From: Mytilus californianus
Taxonomy: Eukaryota; Mollusca; Bivalvia; Mytilida; Mytilidae
Assembly: GCF_021869535.1 (NCBI RefSeq)
Contig: NW_026262712.1
Span: 115,255,640 to 115,319,639, forward strand
Reading direction: 5' to 3'
Length of the DNA: 64,000 nucleotides
Of this stretch, positions 11,401 to 20,408 are shown piece by piece (within the stretch, counting starts at the first letter, position 1; each line of letters begins with the position of its first letter). A program made the translations under genes and the position numbers. Under the pieces are notes generated by a model. It was not told the DNA's origin. It ran no database searches and saw nothing but the letters and a program-made list of their open reading frames with translations.

Positions 11401-14400
11401 TAGATATTGAAGGTCAATGTTTGACCACTAGTATAAGTAGATATTGATGCTCAATTTTTGTCCATTGATATTGGTAAATATCTACGTTGAACATTTGTCT
11501 ACAAGTATAAGTAGATATTGATGGTCAATGCTTGTCTTCTAGTATAAGTAGATATTGATGGTCTATTTTTGTCCACTAGTATTGTAGGTGTTTCATTTTT
11601 TACTGACATTCAAATTACATATATATTCAATGTTTATATTCTGATTTTCAAAATTGAAATTGTTACCTATTTCAGAAAATGAAATACCTAAAATCTGTGG
11701 TAAAGAGGTAGAACTTGATGGAAAAGAAACAAAAATTGTCTATTTCACCTATGATTTTATGGAATGGAAGAGTATGGTTGAACAGAATATAACTTCTTGC
11801 AAGTTTGGCGCTTTTGTTGACGTGTATAATCCATCAATGTATGATCTGGAAATGACATTCCAAACAAGCACATCTACACCACTTACAGCTGACAAATGTT
11901 TCTTTGAAGTCTTAGTATATGCTGGTGAATCATTGCTTGGTACTCCACTGAAAGTAAGAGGACAAAACGTTGACTGTATCATTGCTTAGTTCTCAAACGA
12001 ACGTAAGAGTTTAAAGAAAAGATTAATATGAACAAGTATTCTGAGAGTATTGTATATGTAATACAATGTCAGTTACACTCTGTAATGTTTACATTGGATG
12101 TGTATACACTTCTATGGGACAAGCTATACTGATTTTGAAAGAATTTTCAATCTTATCATTATATGGACCAGAATGTTTATTTAAAGATGCAGAAAATGCC
12201 CAACTACTGAAAGAAATATATTCTCAGGCATTTTTTTTACTTGGACTTGAAACAAACTTTCTGATGATATGATTTCTTAAACGAAATTTAATCAATTGAT
12301 TCAGGCATGACAGAAAAAACTGGGAAACTAAGTTAAAAGGCTACATCTTCAGTTGAAATCATTGAAATGAAATCTTAAACTATAACTGTAGTTGGACTAC
12401 TAGTAAATGACAAATATCTAGTCAATTGATTTATGCATAACAGAAAACTGAGATTTGCAAGCAAAAGAGAGGCAAAGGATACTAAAGGGACATTCAAACT
12501 CAAAAGTCAAAAATAAACTCTCAATGCCATTGCTATAAACGAAAAAGAAAAACAACAGTTAACAAAACAACATAGAAAATCAAAGACTGAGCAACATTGT
12601 CTATCTACAAGGGCATTGTCATTCGAATAAAAAATGCTTAAGCAAAAAGAATCTAAAAATTAATTTGTAACTTCTTATGATATGAATATCAACCAAACAC
12701 AAACCAAAAGATAAAAGCATAACAGAAAACTTACCTGACGGCCATACTGAAGAACATACAAAGTGCACACATATAGCCCCCCTTTTATAGATCACTGAAA
12801 TTAGTTAGGACAGGACAACTATATAATGATCCATTTATTTGTCAGGAGTACTTCATACTATTGGTAAATATACATTTTACCAAGCTTAATTTTTTTTCCA
12901 ATGAGGAAAAATATATTATATGTCATGTATGTGTTAACAGTTTATGATTTATTATTTTTATCTTTGCAGAGGCTTAGTTGCATCCTTAAGGGATCTGTAA
13001 AAATAAAATGGCCAACTCTAGAATTTACATTAGTTTTCCGAGTTTTGGACAATTTCAAGTCCCAACAACATACAGATTTGACCGGGAATGGAACAATACT
13101 TTTCTCAATGAAAGAGTGTTCTAACTGTGCTCTCTCAAATTTAACAGGACTTGATCTTATAGCATCTGAGATACCATCTTTCAAATGTAAGTAAAAAAAA
13201 AACTGCAGAGTTTAAAAGTAATAAGAAAAATACCAAATCTTAAGGTAAATTCAAGGTAAACAGGGACTTCCATGGAACCTGACAAAATAAAACGTTTGAC
13301 TTTATCAAATATATGGTAACGAATGGGGAATAAATGTCATATTCCTAACATTGTACAGACATTTTCCAAAGAAAATTGTGGGTTTAGCCTGGTTCAGTAA
13401 GGATGAGGTATTCACGATTATTTTCTAAATAAAACATTACACATTTACTATGTAAGTTAATGTATTTCACATTCTTGGAGTTGTTTTGATAGAACTGTAA
13501 ATTAACATATAATAAATAACCACTACCCTTGGCATTCAAACTGGGGAAGGTTGTGTTTTGATTTTACTGGTGTTTTCATTTTTAAATGAGACAACCATTG
13601 TCTTTAAATCAAAATGACTCTTTATGAATTAGATGTGTCATAAGATTCATGACCCTGTTATTATAGTTAAGCCAATTTATTTAAAAGTATAGATTCAAAA
13701 GTTTTATACATGTATTATATATAATTATCTATCTCACTGACAAGTTATAACATCAGTGCTGATTAACTATTTTTGTTGGAGTTTTGTCTCTTGAAAAATT
13801 AAATATGAAGAAAAAAATCCAAATACTGTCAATTCAGAAATTATTGCGTGTATTAATTATTGCCATTTTTGAAGAAAGAACAAAAAAAAAAGTTGCTTTT
13901 CTGATTCTTTTTAAGTTGAAATCAAGCTATATGTCTTTACAATTTATAAAGTTATAGCCCCTTGACCGTTAAAGTATGCTGGGGACAGTGGAACACTGTT
14001 ATATATTATTTTAAAATTGATCAAACCAAAGGTTTGAACATAATGTTCCCTACATATTTTTTCATCTCAAACAATTGGATTTTTAAAGGATGGTTAATTT
14101 TGGTTGACTTTAGTTAATTTCAGACCAAATGTTTTTAAAAAGTAAAGAAGAACTAGAAATGAGATTTTCATGAGACTTTATAACCCCCAAATTGTAATCA
14201 TATTTTGTTGTGGATAGATATTGCTACAAAGGACATAAACACGACATAGAACTTTTGAAACAAGTGATATATTAAAGTTTTTAATATGATTTCATTGTCT
14301 TATAGTAATATATAATGTTTACATTTGTATACATCCATTTAAAACTGCATTGTCTCATTCTAGAATTAGTAATAAATAGTTATATTTATAAATTTCAGTT

Positions 14401-17400
14401 AACCCATTCCTTCCGTGTAGAATGGATGGTTGTTTGGAAGATTCACCTCAAATGTTTAAATTAAAGCGTGCCCCGAACACCTGGGACCAAATGTTTGAAT
14501 TAGAACACAAAACATGCACTGCTAACATAGTAATACAAAGTAATACAAAGAAGATATGTTTCCATCAAGCAAATCTGAAGAAAAGAGATTGGGTTCCCTG
14601 TAGACGAGCTACAAATGAATATCTGCCAATGTTTATACATATTGATTCTTTTTTCACTTTGGTAAGTTTAAAGGAGTTTATATGGCAAAGACCTTATTTA
14701 GGCCCCATGAATTTCAAATCAATTAACATGTTAGTTTGCTTAGAAGATACATATAGATTGGTTGTTATTTGATTAATATTCAGTGTTAATTACTTCATAC
14801 ATATTTAGGACGAGAACAAATTATCAATTAATACAATTGGTAAGTTCTGAAGGAGGTAGATACACCAATATGAAGGGGAAATTGGACTGTCACTGTGAAT
14901 TCAATTACCCCTCCCCCTTTTATGTTATGATCTAAATATGTGATACCTTCATGTAAGGTGTGTTTTTTCATGGTGTGTAGTTGATAATTTCCCTATTTAT
15001 GTTATGATCTTTATATATATGTGATAACTTTCATGTTTGGTAGAATGTTTTATCAATATGTTCAGTTGATTTTCCCTCTTTTGATGTTAAGATCTTTGTA
15101 TGTGATAGCTTTCATGTGGTAGAAAGTTTTATCAAGGTGTGTAGTTGATTATTCTCCTTTTTATATTATGATATATGTGAGAACTGTTATATTTGGTAGA
15201 TAAACAATAAATGTACATTGTTGGAAAATATCAAATTTATTTGTTTAGACTCAAGAAAAATGAACAACAAAAAAACAGGCCCATCTCTTTGGTAGCAAGT
15301 ACAAATAAAATTTTATAGTTTCTGACAATGTTCATAGATTGTTTTATCCTTCGATTAAACATTGGCACTTTTCGTATATTTTTTAAACTCCAAATTGTTT
15401 TTTATTTTATTTTAATAGAAAAGGACATGGGTTAAACTAGGTCCGCTGAGAGGACAAAAATTAACTCAAAATAACAATTCACTCATCATGAACGCATGAT
15501 AACAGGAGACTTTATAGATACAAGTAGAAATAAAGCAAAATTAAATTGTATGCTTGTAATTTGTACAAGAGTAGGCTGATTGAAGGATAAAAAGTTTATC
15601 ATCATATGAAAGTTGCAGCCAAAGTCACTGGTTCCTATTTTATTTTATAGGTTATTAAATGTGATGACCTCCAGGGATGGTGGTGTTTACCTCAGGATTT
15701 ACAAAAATTTGAAAAGCTGACAATATCATGGGAGCTAGGATATTTCCTCCATGGTTCCGTTACAGAAGAGCTATGGGTACTCTCCGTATCCTCAGTCAAC
15801 AACAGCCAAGCATGCTCACAACCTATCGTTTACACTACATCATTGTACACTACACTGACACCAGGTAATATTTCATAGTAGTTTTGTTGTTAATGAAGAA
15901 TAGAGATAAACAAAGAATCTTTTACAGAATATAACAAATTAGTTTTGGTGTTGACAAAGAAAAGAGATTAAGAATTATAAAGTATGTCTTTAATTATGTC
16001 TCAAGGAGTTATAATGTTTCACTCTGTATTTTTGTTTTAAGAAAATTGTAAGCACATTTTTCATTAATACAGTAAACATCACTCAGGCTCATAGGGATGA
16101 TGACAGTGGTTTATCGACTCCAAGAATACTAGGGATAGTGTTTGGTGTATTGGCAGGTGTCTGCTTATGTTGTGTAGGTGGATATTGCTGCTGCTGCAAG
16201 AAGAGAAAATCACAAGGTATTTTATTGATTTCCCCACATTTGTTTAATAGATTCTGTTCGATATAAACTGCACAGGGTATTTAGCTGATTTTCTCCATAT
16301 TTAATGCATAGATTCGGTTCCATATAGACTGCACAGGGTATTTTTCTGATTTACCCTCACATTTTGTGAATAGATTCTGTTCCATATAGACTGACATTTT
16401 GTGGTAAAGGATAACTTGCAATATGTATATTTTTATTTCACCTTGGACTAGTGAAGGGAGACATTCTGAAAACAAATATACATAATATAACATGCACTGC
16501 TGTACATTATTAAAAGATATATTTATCTTTAAATGAGAGCTTTCTGAAACAAGATTCAAATGTTAAAATTTGGTAGAACTTTTCTATCAGGTTCCTTCCA
16601 ATAGAAGACCCCTTACGTTGAAAGATATTTTAGTTTTGATTGGTCCAAATGTTTTTTAAATGTCCAACAACAGGTTTCAGAGAACATTAGAAACAATACA
16701 ATGACCTTGTATTGCTCACCATGCATTTGTTTATTTTGTGCATAATGTTTTCGAATGTTGAAAGGTTTGTAAATATGAATCTCAACAAAATGTCTGCTGT
16801 AACAAATTCAGCATAAAACATCTTTGAAACTTCATTCATAGAAACTTTGGACGGGGGATTCACTAAAGCATATTCTCCTTGATATTTATAACCACTTACT
16901 AGTATTCAATTTAACTGTGGTAAAAACATATGTAGCATGACCTACTCTCAACATAATAATGGCTATTGAACTTTTGTTAATTTCTCATTGATAAACACTG
17001 CTTGCTAATAATTTGGTTACTAATCCTATTATACAACTATAGATACTGAAGTCACCTTAGCACCATGCTCTTGACATTTGACAGAAATATTTTATCAGTA
17101 TCATACATAGATACCTTTTGTGTTTGTGTGTGAATGATTTGCCATTTTACTGTACCTGTATGGCCATTTTTTAGGACAAATACAAAGTTTTATTTGTGGG
17201 ATACACAGTCCTATTGACTTTTGTTTTCGATAAATGAAAAGATTTGAGAACATATACAGAGAGCAACCCAACAACAACAAAAAGACATGTTTCAATCTCA
17301 ATTTTATGTTTGGTTGCTTGAAATGCAAATTCAGCATATTGAATGGTGAAAAGTTAAATCACAAAAATACTGAACTCCGAGGAAAATTCAAAACGGAAAG

Positions 17401-18139
17401 TCCCTAATCAAATGGCAAAATCAAAAGCACAAACACATCAAACGAATGGACAACAACTGTCATATTCCTGACTTGGTACAGGCATTTTCTTATGTAGAAA
17501 GTTGGGTTTGAAAATCAGGTTCCCTTTCTATTTTATCAATTACTGAAGATATCAATACAAGCCTTCAAAATGTCTGGCATACTTTAATATTTAACATCTG
17601 CAACTCTTTTTGTACTACATATTAAGATAACATCTGTATATTTTCCAGATGGTGAAACTTGGTCATCTTTAGAACCATTCATTATTGAGGATACCCATTT
17701 AGTGTAATCAACTCCTCCCAATACTTTCAAACTTTCTAGAATGTTTGCACATTCATTGAACATGTGGTCATCATTTTGTGAGCACATCTGGACAATTTGT
17801 GTACATTTAGGTAATACTTCCTGATTTTTTATGACATATAGGTACTTACATCTACGTTCTTTGTCGTCTCATTGTCAATCATGTCACATCTTCGTATTTT
17901 TATACTAGCTTTTACTATTGGGATAAGTCCTCATCCAGTGATTAGAATGTAATTTTACCACAATACCTATGTTGGTTTATTGACTTTGTTAGGGACACCA
18001 TATACTTTAATTAATCTTCCTTCAGAGATTAGAATGTAATTTTACCTATGTTGATATATTGACTTTGTTAGGGACTCCAGAAGCTGTCGCTGATGATGTC
18101 AGACTGTCAATGCTTGAAGAACATAATGGCAAACATTAA
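2156..18139 (+). CDS. HYR/Sushi single-pass membrane protein, 3' part of gene (8 exons)
   Basis: Exons joined by GT-AG introns: 2156-2416, 5573-5791, 11676-11953, 12970-13186, 14399-14661, 15651-15864, 16073-16216, 18072-18139. Junction phases are 1,1,0,1,0,1,1 and agree throughout; the first exon also begins in phase 1, so upstream exons with start codon and signal peptide are missing. In-window residues 1-87 are a hyalin repeat (HYR) domain, 88-160 a four-Cys Sushi/CCP-like domain, 161-325 and 326-484 two similar two-exon modules, 503-526 a transmembrane helix, and 527-554 a short tail after KKRK. Several N-glycosylation motifs (NST, NCT, NIT, NLT, NNS) fit an extracellular ectodomain. HYR and CCP modules usually serve adhesion or recognition; partner and role are unknown, and I recognise no named orthologue. 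Confidence 0.8.
2485..2668 (+). repeat. Mussel dispersed repeat (GGTGACCTATAGTTGTTA family), 3' part
   Basis: This 3' part carries CTCATTGTTGAAAACTGTACGG, ACCTATAGTTGTTAG and GAGTTGTCTCATTGGCA and ends near CATACCACATCTT. Other copies are at 10645-10833, 43965-44395 (longest) and 61262-61330; 7060-7265 is the 5' part and 17840-17895 a short 3' end. It inserted just downstream of the HYR exon, within the intron. Confidence 0.75.
3177..3957 (-). repeat. Dispersed repeat A (GTTCCGCGGAACCC family), inverted copy
   Basis: Bounded by TTTTGTCGAGCCTGCGACTT at the left and GAGTTCCGCGGAACCCTTAC at the right. Between are about three diverged ~180 bp subunits, each with a CACTCTGTGG box, a stretch on CTATCCTGGATT..ACCAAACTTGGACAG, and TTTATGATCATAAGA. 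The same element is in the opposite orientation at 5893-6726 and 53640-54487, and a diverged copy in this orientation is at 24232-24905. No protein is encoded. Confidence 0.8.
4240..4425. repeat. Short inverted-repeat (MITE-like) sequence
   Basis: The left end (AAATTCAGTAATTAATGCG) and right end (CACAATAATTTCTGAATT) are roughly complementary and enclose ~150 bp of AT-rich sequence. Related ends occur at 13825-13865 and 44505-44700. Mobile origin is inferred from terminal symmetry only; target duplications were not resolved. Confidence 0.4.
4426..5572. other. Intron sequence before the Sushi exon, nothing recognised
   Basis: AT-rich intron without a supported ORF or clear repeat boundary. It ends in a good acceptor (TTAATTTGCAG). 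Confidence 0.4.
5573..5791 (+). CDS. Exon: Sushi/CCP-like domain
   Basis: 73 codons, phase 1 on both sides, ending at donor GTAAGA. It has exactly four cysteines in Sushi/CCP order: CTVP at the start, KICKQGY, FVEC, and RNC at the end, with a Trp (AEWKDW) between the last two. KQGYDL matches the family's C..GY.L motif. NST and NCT are possible N-glycosylation sites. Two inverted copies of repeat A lie on either side in the flanking introns. Confidence 0.75.
5893..6726 (+). repeat. Dispersed repeat A (GTTCCGCGGAACCC family)
   Basis: Begins AAGGGTTCCGCGGAACCCAG and ends CGAAGGCTCGACAAAAAT. Inside are ~180 bp subunits with TCTGTCCAAGTTTGGTA, ATCCAGGATAGTTTAAGAAA and AACTTTAACCACAGAG. It is the reverse complement of 3177-3957 and collinear with 53640-54487. 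Confidence 0.85.
6727..6970 (+). repeat. Degenerate minisatellite (GATGGTCAATGTT family)
   Basis: About five diverged copies of a ~45 bp unit built around ATTGATGGTCAATGTT and a TCCACTAGTA..AGTAGATA-like block. The same family makes the larger array at 10843-11590 in this intron. Confidence 0.7.
7060..7265 (+). repeat. Mussel dispersed repeat, 5' part
   Basis: Corresponds to the 5' half of the longer copy at 43965-44395: CTGTCTCAGGTTAGGGG, TGTTTAAACCTGCTGCA, a TTAGGAGGCTTT box and GTTCAGTGGTTGTCGTTTG. Confidence 0.6.
7266..8000 (+). repeat. Dispersed repeat B (ACCTTGACCTCATTTTC family)
   Basis: Starts with TCGCCTGCGCCGAAAGTCGC, then GAAGGTAGAAGACCTGGATG, then ~130 bp subunits carrying ATATTTGGTGTATGGAA and TGACCTTGACCTCATT. 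A better copy is at 21683-22545. The 3' end of this family (CTTTCAACATAAAATCAATGG ... GAGACATTTCAGCGTGTGCA) appears at about 10575-10640, suggesting the copy is split by intervening sequence. Confidence 0.75.
8005..8480 (+). repeat. Direct repeat, copy 1
   Basis: About 470 bp shared with 9695-10260: AGAACACAGTTATTT, a GGTGTACTACTTTTGGGAC box, ACTTCATCAGCTCTAACTCA, GACAATTTTATGTTAAGGGG, and ACACTGTCCACACTAGG. Copies are ~1.7 kb apart in the same orientation. Confidence 0.75.
8481..9694. other. Intron sequence between the direct repeats, nothing recognised
   Basis: AT-rich, no convincing ORF, no recognised repeat boundary. It lies within the intron between the Sushi exon and the first module exon. 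Confidence 0.35.
9695..10260 (+). repeat. Direct repeat, copy 2
   Basis: Second copy of the 8005-8480 sequence, slightly longer and differing by small indels. It ends near AAATCAAGGGACAATAACTG, a phrase repeated twice within the copy (about 10105 and 10205). Confidence 0.75.
10645..10833 (+). repeat. Mussel dispersed repeat, 3' part
   Basis: Same family as 2485-2668: TTTGAGTTGTTTTACA, CCCTTTATAGCTTGCTGTT, TTGACCTATAACTGTT and GAGAGTTGTCTCATTGGCAC, ending CATACCACATCTTC. It directly follows the repeat B 3' end. Confidence 0.75.
10843..11590 (+). repeat. Minisatellite, ~37 bp unit, in the intron before module 1
   Basis: Roughly 20 copies of a 37 bp unit, most regular at 11160-11440. The unit contains GACCACTAGTATGAGTAGA followed by TATTGAAGGTCAATGTT. 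Outer copies are more diverged and longer (~45-50 bp). The array ends about 85 bp before the next acceptor. Confidence 0.85.
11676..11953 (+). CDS. Exon: module 1, first half
   Basis: Acceptor CTATTTCAG and donor GTAAGAGG, phase 1 in and phase 0 out. Encodes residues 161-253: three cysteines (ICGKE, TSCKF, DKCFF), an NIT glycosylation motif, beta-rich hydrophobic alternation and a Thr/Ser-rich TSTSTP turn. The reading frame runs on to a stop at 11987, but the GTAAGA donor is strong and the next exon continues in the same phase, so splicing at 11953 is preferred. No family recognised. Confidence 0.75.
12465..12625. repeat. Dispersed repeat fragment (GAGGCAAAGGATAC family)
   Basis: The stretch around AGAGAGGCAAAGGATACTAA, AGGGACATTCAAACTCA and GACTGAGCAAC shares its core with 27965-28050, just before a Penelope-like relic. 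Confidence 0.65.
12970..13186 (+). CDS. Exon: module 1, second half
   Basis: Acceptor TCTTTGCAG, donor GTAAGT, phase 0 in and phase 1 out. Encodes residues 254-325 with three cysteines (LSCIL, ECSNCAL) and an NLT motif. Size and phase match the exon at 15651-15864, supporting a duplicated two-exon module. Confidence 0.8.
13250..13400. repeat. Degraded SINE-like repeat
   Basis: Shares TGTCATATTCCTAAC, GTACAGACATTTTC and GGGTTTAGCCTGGTT-like phrases with 17345-17530; diverged. Confidence 0.45.
14399..14661 (+). CDS. Exon: module 2, first half
   Basis: Acceptor AAATTTCAG, donor GTAAGT, phase 1 in and phase 0 out; residues 326-413. Five cysteines (PCRMDGC, KTCTA, KICFH, VPCRR) and many basic residues. 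Same phase pattern and close in length to the exon at 11676-11953 (263 against 278 bases). The frame remains open past the donor, but the GTAAGT site and the in-phase next exon support the call. Confidence 0.8.
15651..15864 (+). CDS. Exon: module 2, second half
   Basis: Acceptor TTTTATAG, donor GTAATA, phase 0 in and phase 1 out; residues 414-484. Three cysteines (IKCDD, WWCLP, QACSQ), an NNS glycosylation motif and a Thr/Ser-rich end that leads into the membrane-proximal stalk. Length is 214 bases against 217 in the matching exon of module 1. Confidence 0.8.
16073..16216 (+). CDS. Exon: stalk and transmembrane helix
   Basis: Acceptor TTAATACAG, donor GTATTT, phase 1 on both sides. It encodes a short acidic stalk (HRDDDSG, with NIT before it), a hydrophobic helix beginning ILGIVFGVLAG and ending in a Cys-rich stretch (CLCC, CCCC), then KKRKSQ as stop-transfer. 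The cysteine cluster at the cytoplasmic face is a likely palmitoylation site, which is inference. Confidence 0.85.
16217..17344. other. Last coding intron, first part
   Basis: Three imperfect copies of GATT(C/T)GGTTCCATATA and GACTGCACAGGGTATTT-like sequence lie at about 16216-16395, a local tandem duplication that begins at the splice donor itself (the donor context CACAAGGTATTTTATTGATT resembles the copies). The rest shows no gene. Confidence 0.55.
17345..17530 (+). repeat. SINE-like dispersed repeat
   Basis: Contains GTTAAATCACAAAAATACTG, AACTCCGAGGAAAATTCAAA, CAAACGAATGGACAAC and CTGACTTGGTACAGGCATTT, a combination I associate with an abundant mussel repeat. A degraded copy is at 13250-13400. 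Confidence 0.6.
17938..18080 (+). repeat. Tandem duplication of the last-exon splice acceptor
   Basis: The block with GATTAGAATGTAATTTTACC, then GACTTTGTTAG and GGGAC(A/T)CCA, occurs twice: 17940-18000 and 18028-18079. The second copy supplies the acceptor of the final coding exon. The first has an equally good acceptor (AG at 17991-17992) and an open frame to a TAA at 18037-18039. Confidence 0.85.
18072..18139 (+). CDS. Exon: cytoplasmic tail and stop codon
   Basis: Acceptor CTTTGTTAG. Phase fits the previous exon; it encodes a 22-residue tail (GTPEAVADDVRLSMLEE..) and stops at TAA 18137-18139. A strong donor (GTAAGT, after 18151) follows 12 bases after the stop, so the transcript probably has a spliced 3' UTR. 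No signalling motif is recognised in the tail. Confidence 0.75.
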
Positions 18140-18151
18140 ATTCATACTTTG

Positions 18152-20408
18152 GTAAGTTTGTACATAAAAAGATCTGTATCTTGCTTTTCCTACTCTTAAA
18201 TAAAAAATGTTTATCAGATTCAAAATCAAACATATGAAGTTACAAGTATAAATACTGTTCAATGTATACAATACATAGCCTCCTTTAGTTAAGTTATATT
18301 TTTTAAAGTATCTACTTGAACGAGTGGATTAAGTGTCATTGTATTATAACTTTAGCTTGTATGTTTTGATCATCCATACAATTGTTCATGTACCATCTTT
18401 AATAACAAATAAAAAAACAGAAAAAAGATATATTTTCACATAACAGCATTTTTTTTTATATTTTTTATATTTCTTTTTCTCACGTCCAAATAGTTTTATT
18501 TGAATTCATTACACACACATGCATTAACATGAGCACATTACATGTATCATTTGACATTCAAATAAGTTTGATAGTTAATTTCCCTTCAAAATAAGTCCAT
18601 TGTAGCAGCAGGCAACACACATATATAGCCCAATATATAGCCCAATATATATCATTGTGTCCTCCCTTGAACTTTTTATTACACAACAATATATATTATT
18701 CATGTGCTGTTATTTTGAAATTGTTATAGATATATTGTGCTATGAATTTCATGCAATCAACTACAGCTACATTTAAAAGTGAAGTCATATCCTTTAAAGC
18801 TCATGAATACAATAGTATGTTGAAAAAACGTTTAATAAGTTGCTTTCTAAGTTTGTAAAAAAAAATTACAATTGAAATTAACTCATTTATTACTTTAAAT
18901 TCGCAAATATGGAGAGGTTTTTGTTAATGAGAATAATGCAACTGGATGAGAACAGCAATATATTTAAGGGTATAAATTTGTGTCCATTCTTCAAAAATCC
19001 TAATAATAAATGCATGCAATAATTTCAAAATTTATGGTATATAATTAAATTAAATCTCAGTCTAACCAAGCCTATGTCATTGTGTGCCAGTGTCAGTATT
19101 AATGTAATGCTTGAGCTAACGTGCGCAATCTTTGTTTAACTGTTTTAATTGTAATGCTTGCACAAACTCTTTTAAACCTTTGTTTAACTGTTTTAATTGT
19201 AATGCAGTAATTGTAATGCTTAAGCAACTTGCAAAAGGTTTGTTTATCATTAATTTGCACAAGAGTTTTGCCTATAGTTGGAAAGTTTCCATCTGAAATA
19301 GTAGCTACTTCCTGTAAATTGATTGATTAGATGACTCTATTAAGAAACACATGCTTAACAAGAATATCTAACAATACATACATAAATTAATCCAGTATTT
19401 TGAATATCCTCCATCAGTATCAATAGCCCAATGTATAATGCTGATTTATTCTCATCTGAAATCCATGAATTTATACAAACTAAACAATGTTTGGTGAAAA
19501 GTAAGACCAAAGCATTCTGTAAAATATTAATTAGATAGTAGGAAATACACGAAGCAAAGAACAAATATAAAAATAAGATGTAGTATGATAGCCAATGAGA
19601 CAACTCTAAGCATAGAAAAGTACAATAGTCCAATCCAACCACATGTATTGTTTATATAAATCTTAAGATTTAAACAAGTATGCTGATCAGAAATATAAGC
19701 TATGAGACACCTTTTAGATTTGTTTGTTTGTGGTATTTTCTTCTAAAAGATCCCTTTATGTATATATATTAGGCAAGTTAGATCATGTGTCTGCTACCAA
19801 GTTGGATCCTGCTATTGCCATTTAACATTGTTACTTTTATTCACATCACCTTTAGATGATATATGTTCAAATGTTAATGTATGTATCAGGAAATCTTGAT
19901 AAAACAGAGTAGAAGTAAATATGAATACATTCCTGTATGAGCAAATAATGAGGTAGATAAAAAAAACATGAAAACCAGAGAAGAACACATCATAATCAAC
20001 AAGACAAATCTATTGACTACTAAATATGACGCAAATGAACAGCAAGCACTAAAAACTTTTGACTTATACTCCAAAAATTCAAAAAATATGGAGAAATTTT
20101 TATTAATGAGAATAATGCAACTGAATGAGAACAGCAATATACTTGAGGATGTAAATTGTGTCTGTTCTACAAAAATCACAATTATAAATTCATGCAATAA
20201 TTTCAGAATTTACAGTATATAATTTGTCAATTCAATTAAATTTCAGTCTAACCCAGCCTATGTCATTATGTGCCAGTGTCAGTTTTAATTGTAATACTTG
20301 AACTAACCTGCACACACATTATTTAACTGTTATACATTATATATTACATTTAATTTTATTCTCACTTATTAATTGTAAAATCATCATTTATCTCAAATTA
20401 CTTTTTAG
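18152..20408. repeat. 3' UTR intron or intergenic region with a ~245 bp direct repeat
   Basis: The segments about 18900-19145 and 20085-20330 match in the same orientation (GAGAATAATGCAACTG(G/A)ATGAGAACAGCAATAT, then AGTCTAACC(A/C)AGCCTATGTCATT). A further distant relative is at 44505-44710. A near-tandem TTTGTTTAACTGTTTTAATTG duplication is at about 19130-19205. No coding exon was found. Confidence 0.6.

Noticed and set aside
11954..12272. Read-through of the module 1 exon to a stop at 11987 and the ORF at 12066-12272
   Set aside because: The donor GTAAGA at 11954 with an in-phase next exon explains the region; the later ORF has no recognisable features.
19886..20222. ORFs on both strands near 20 kb
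   Set aside because: Overlap a duplicated non-coding repeat; composition is that of random AT-rich sequence.
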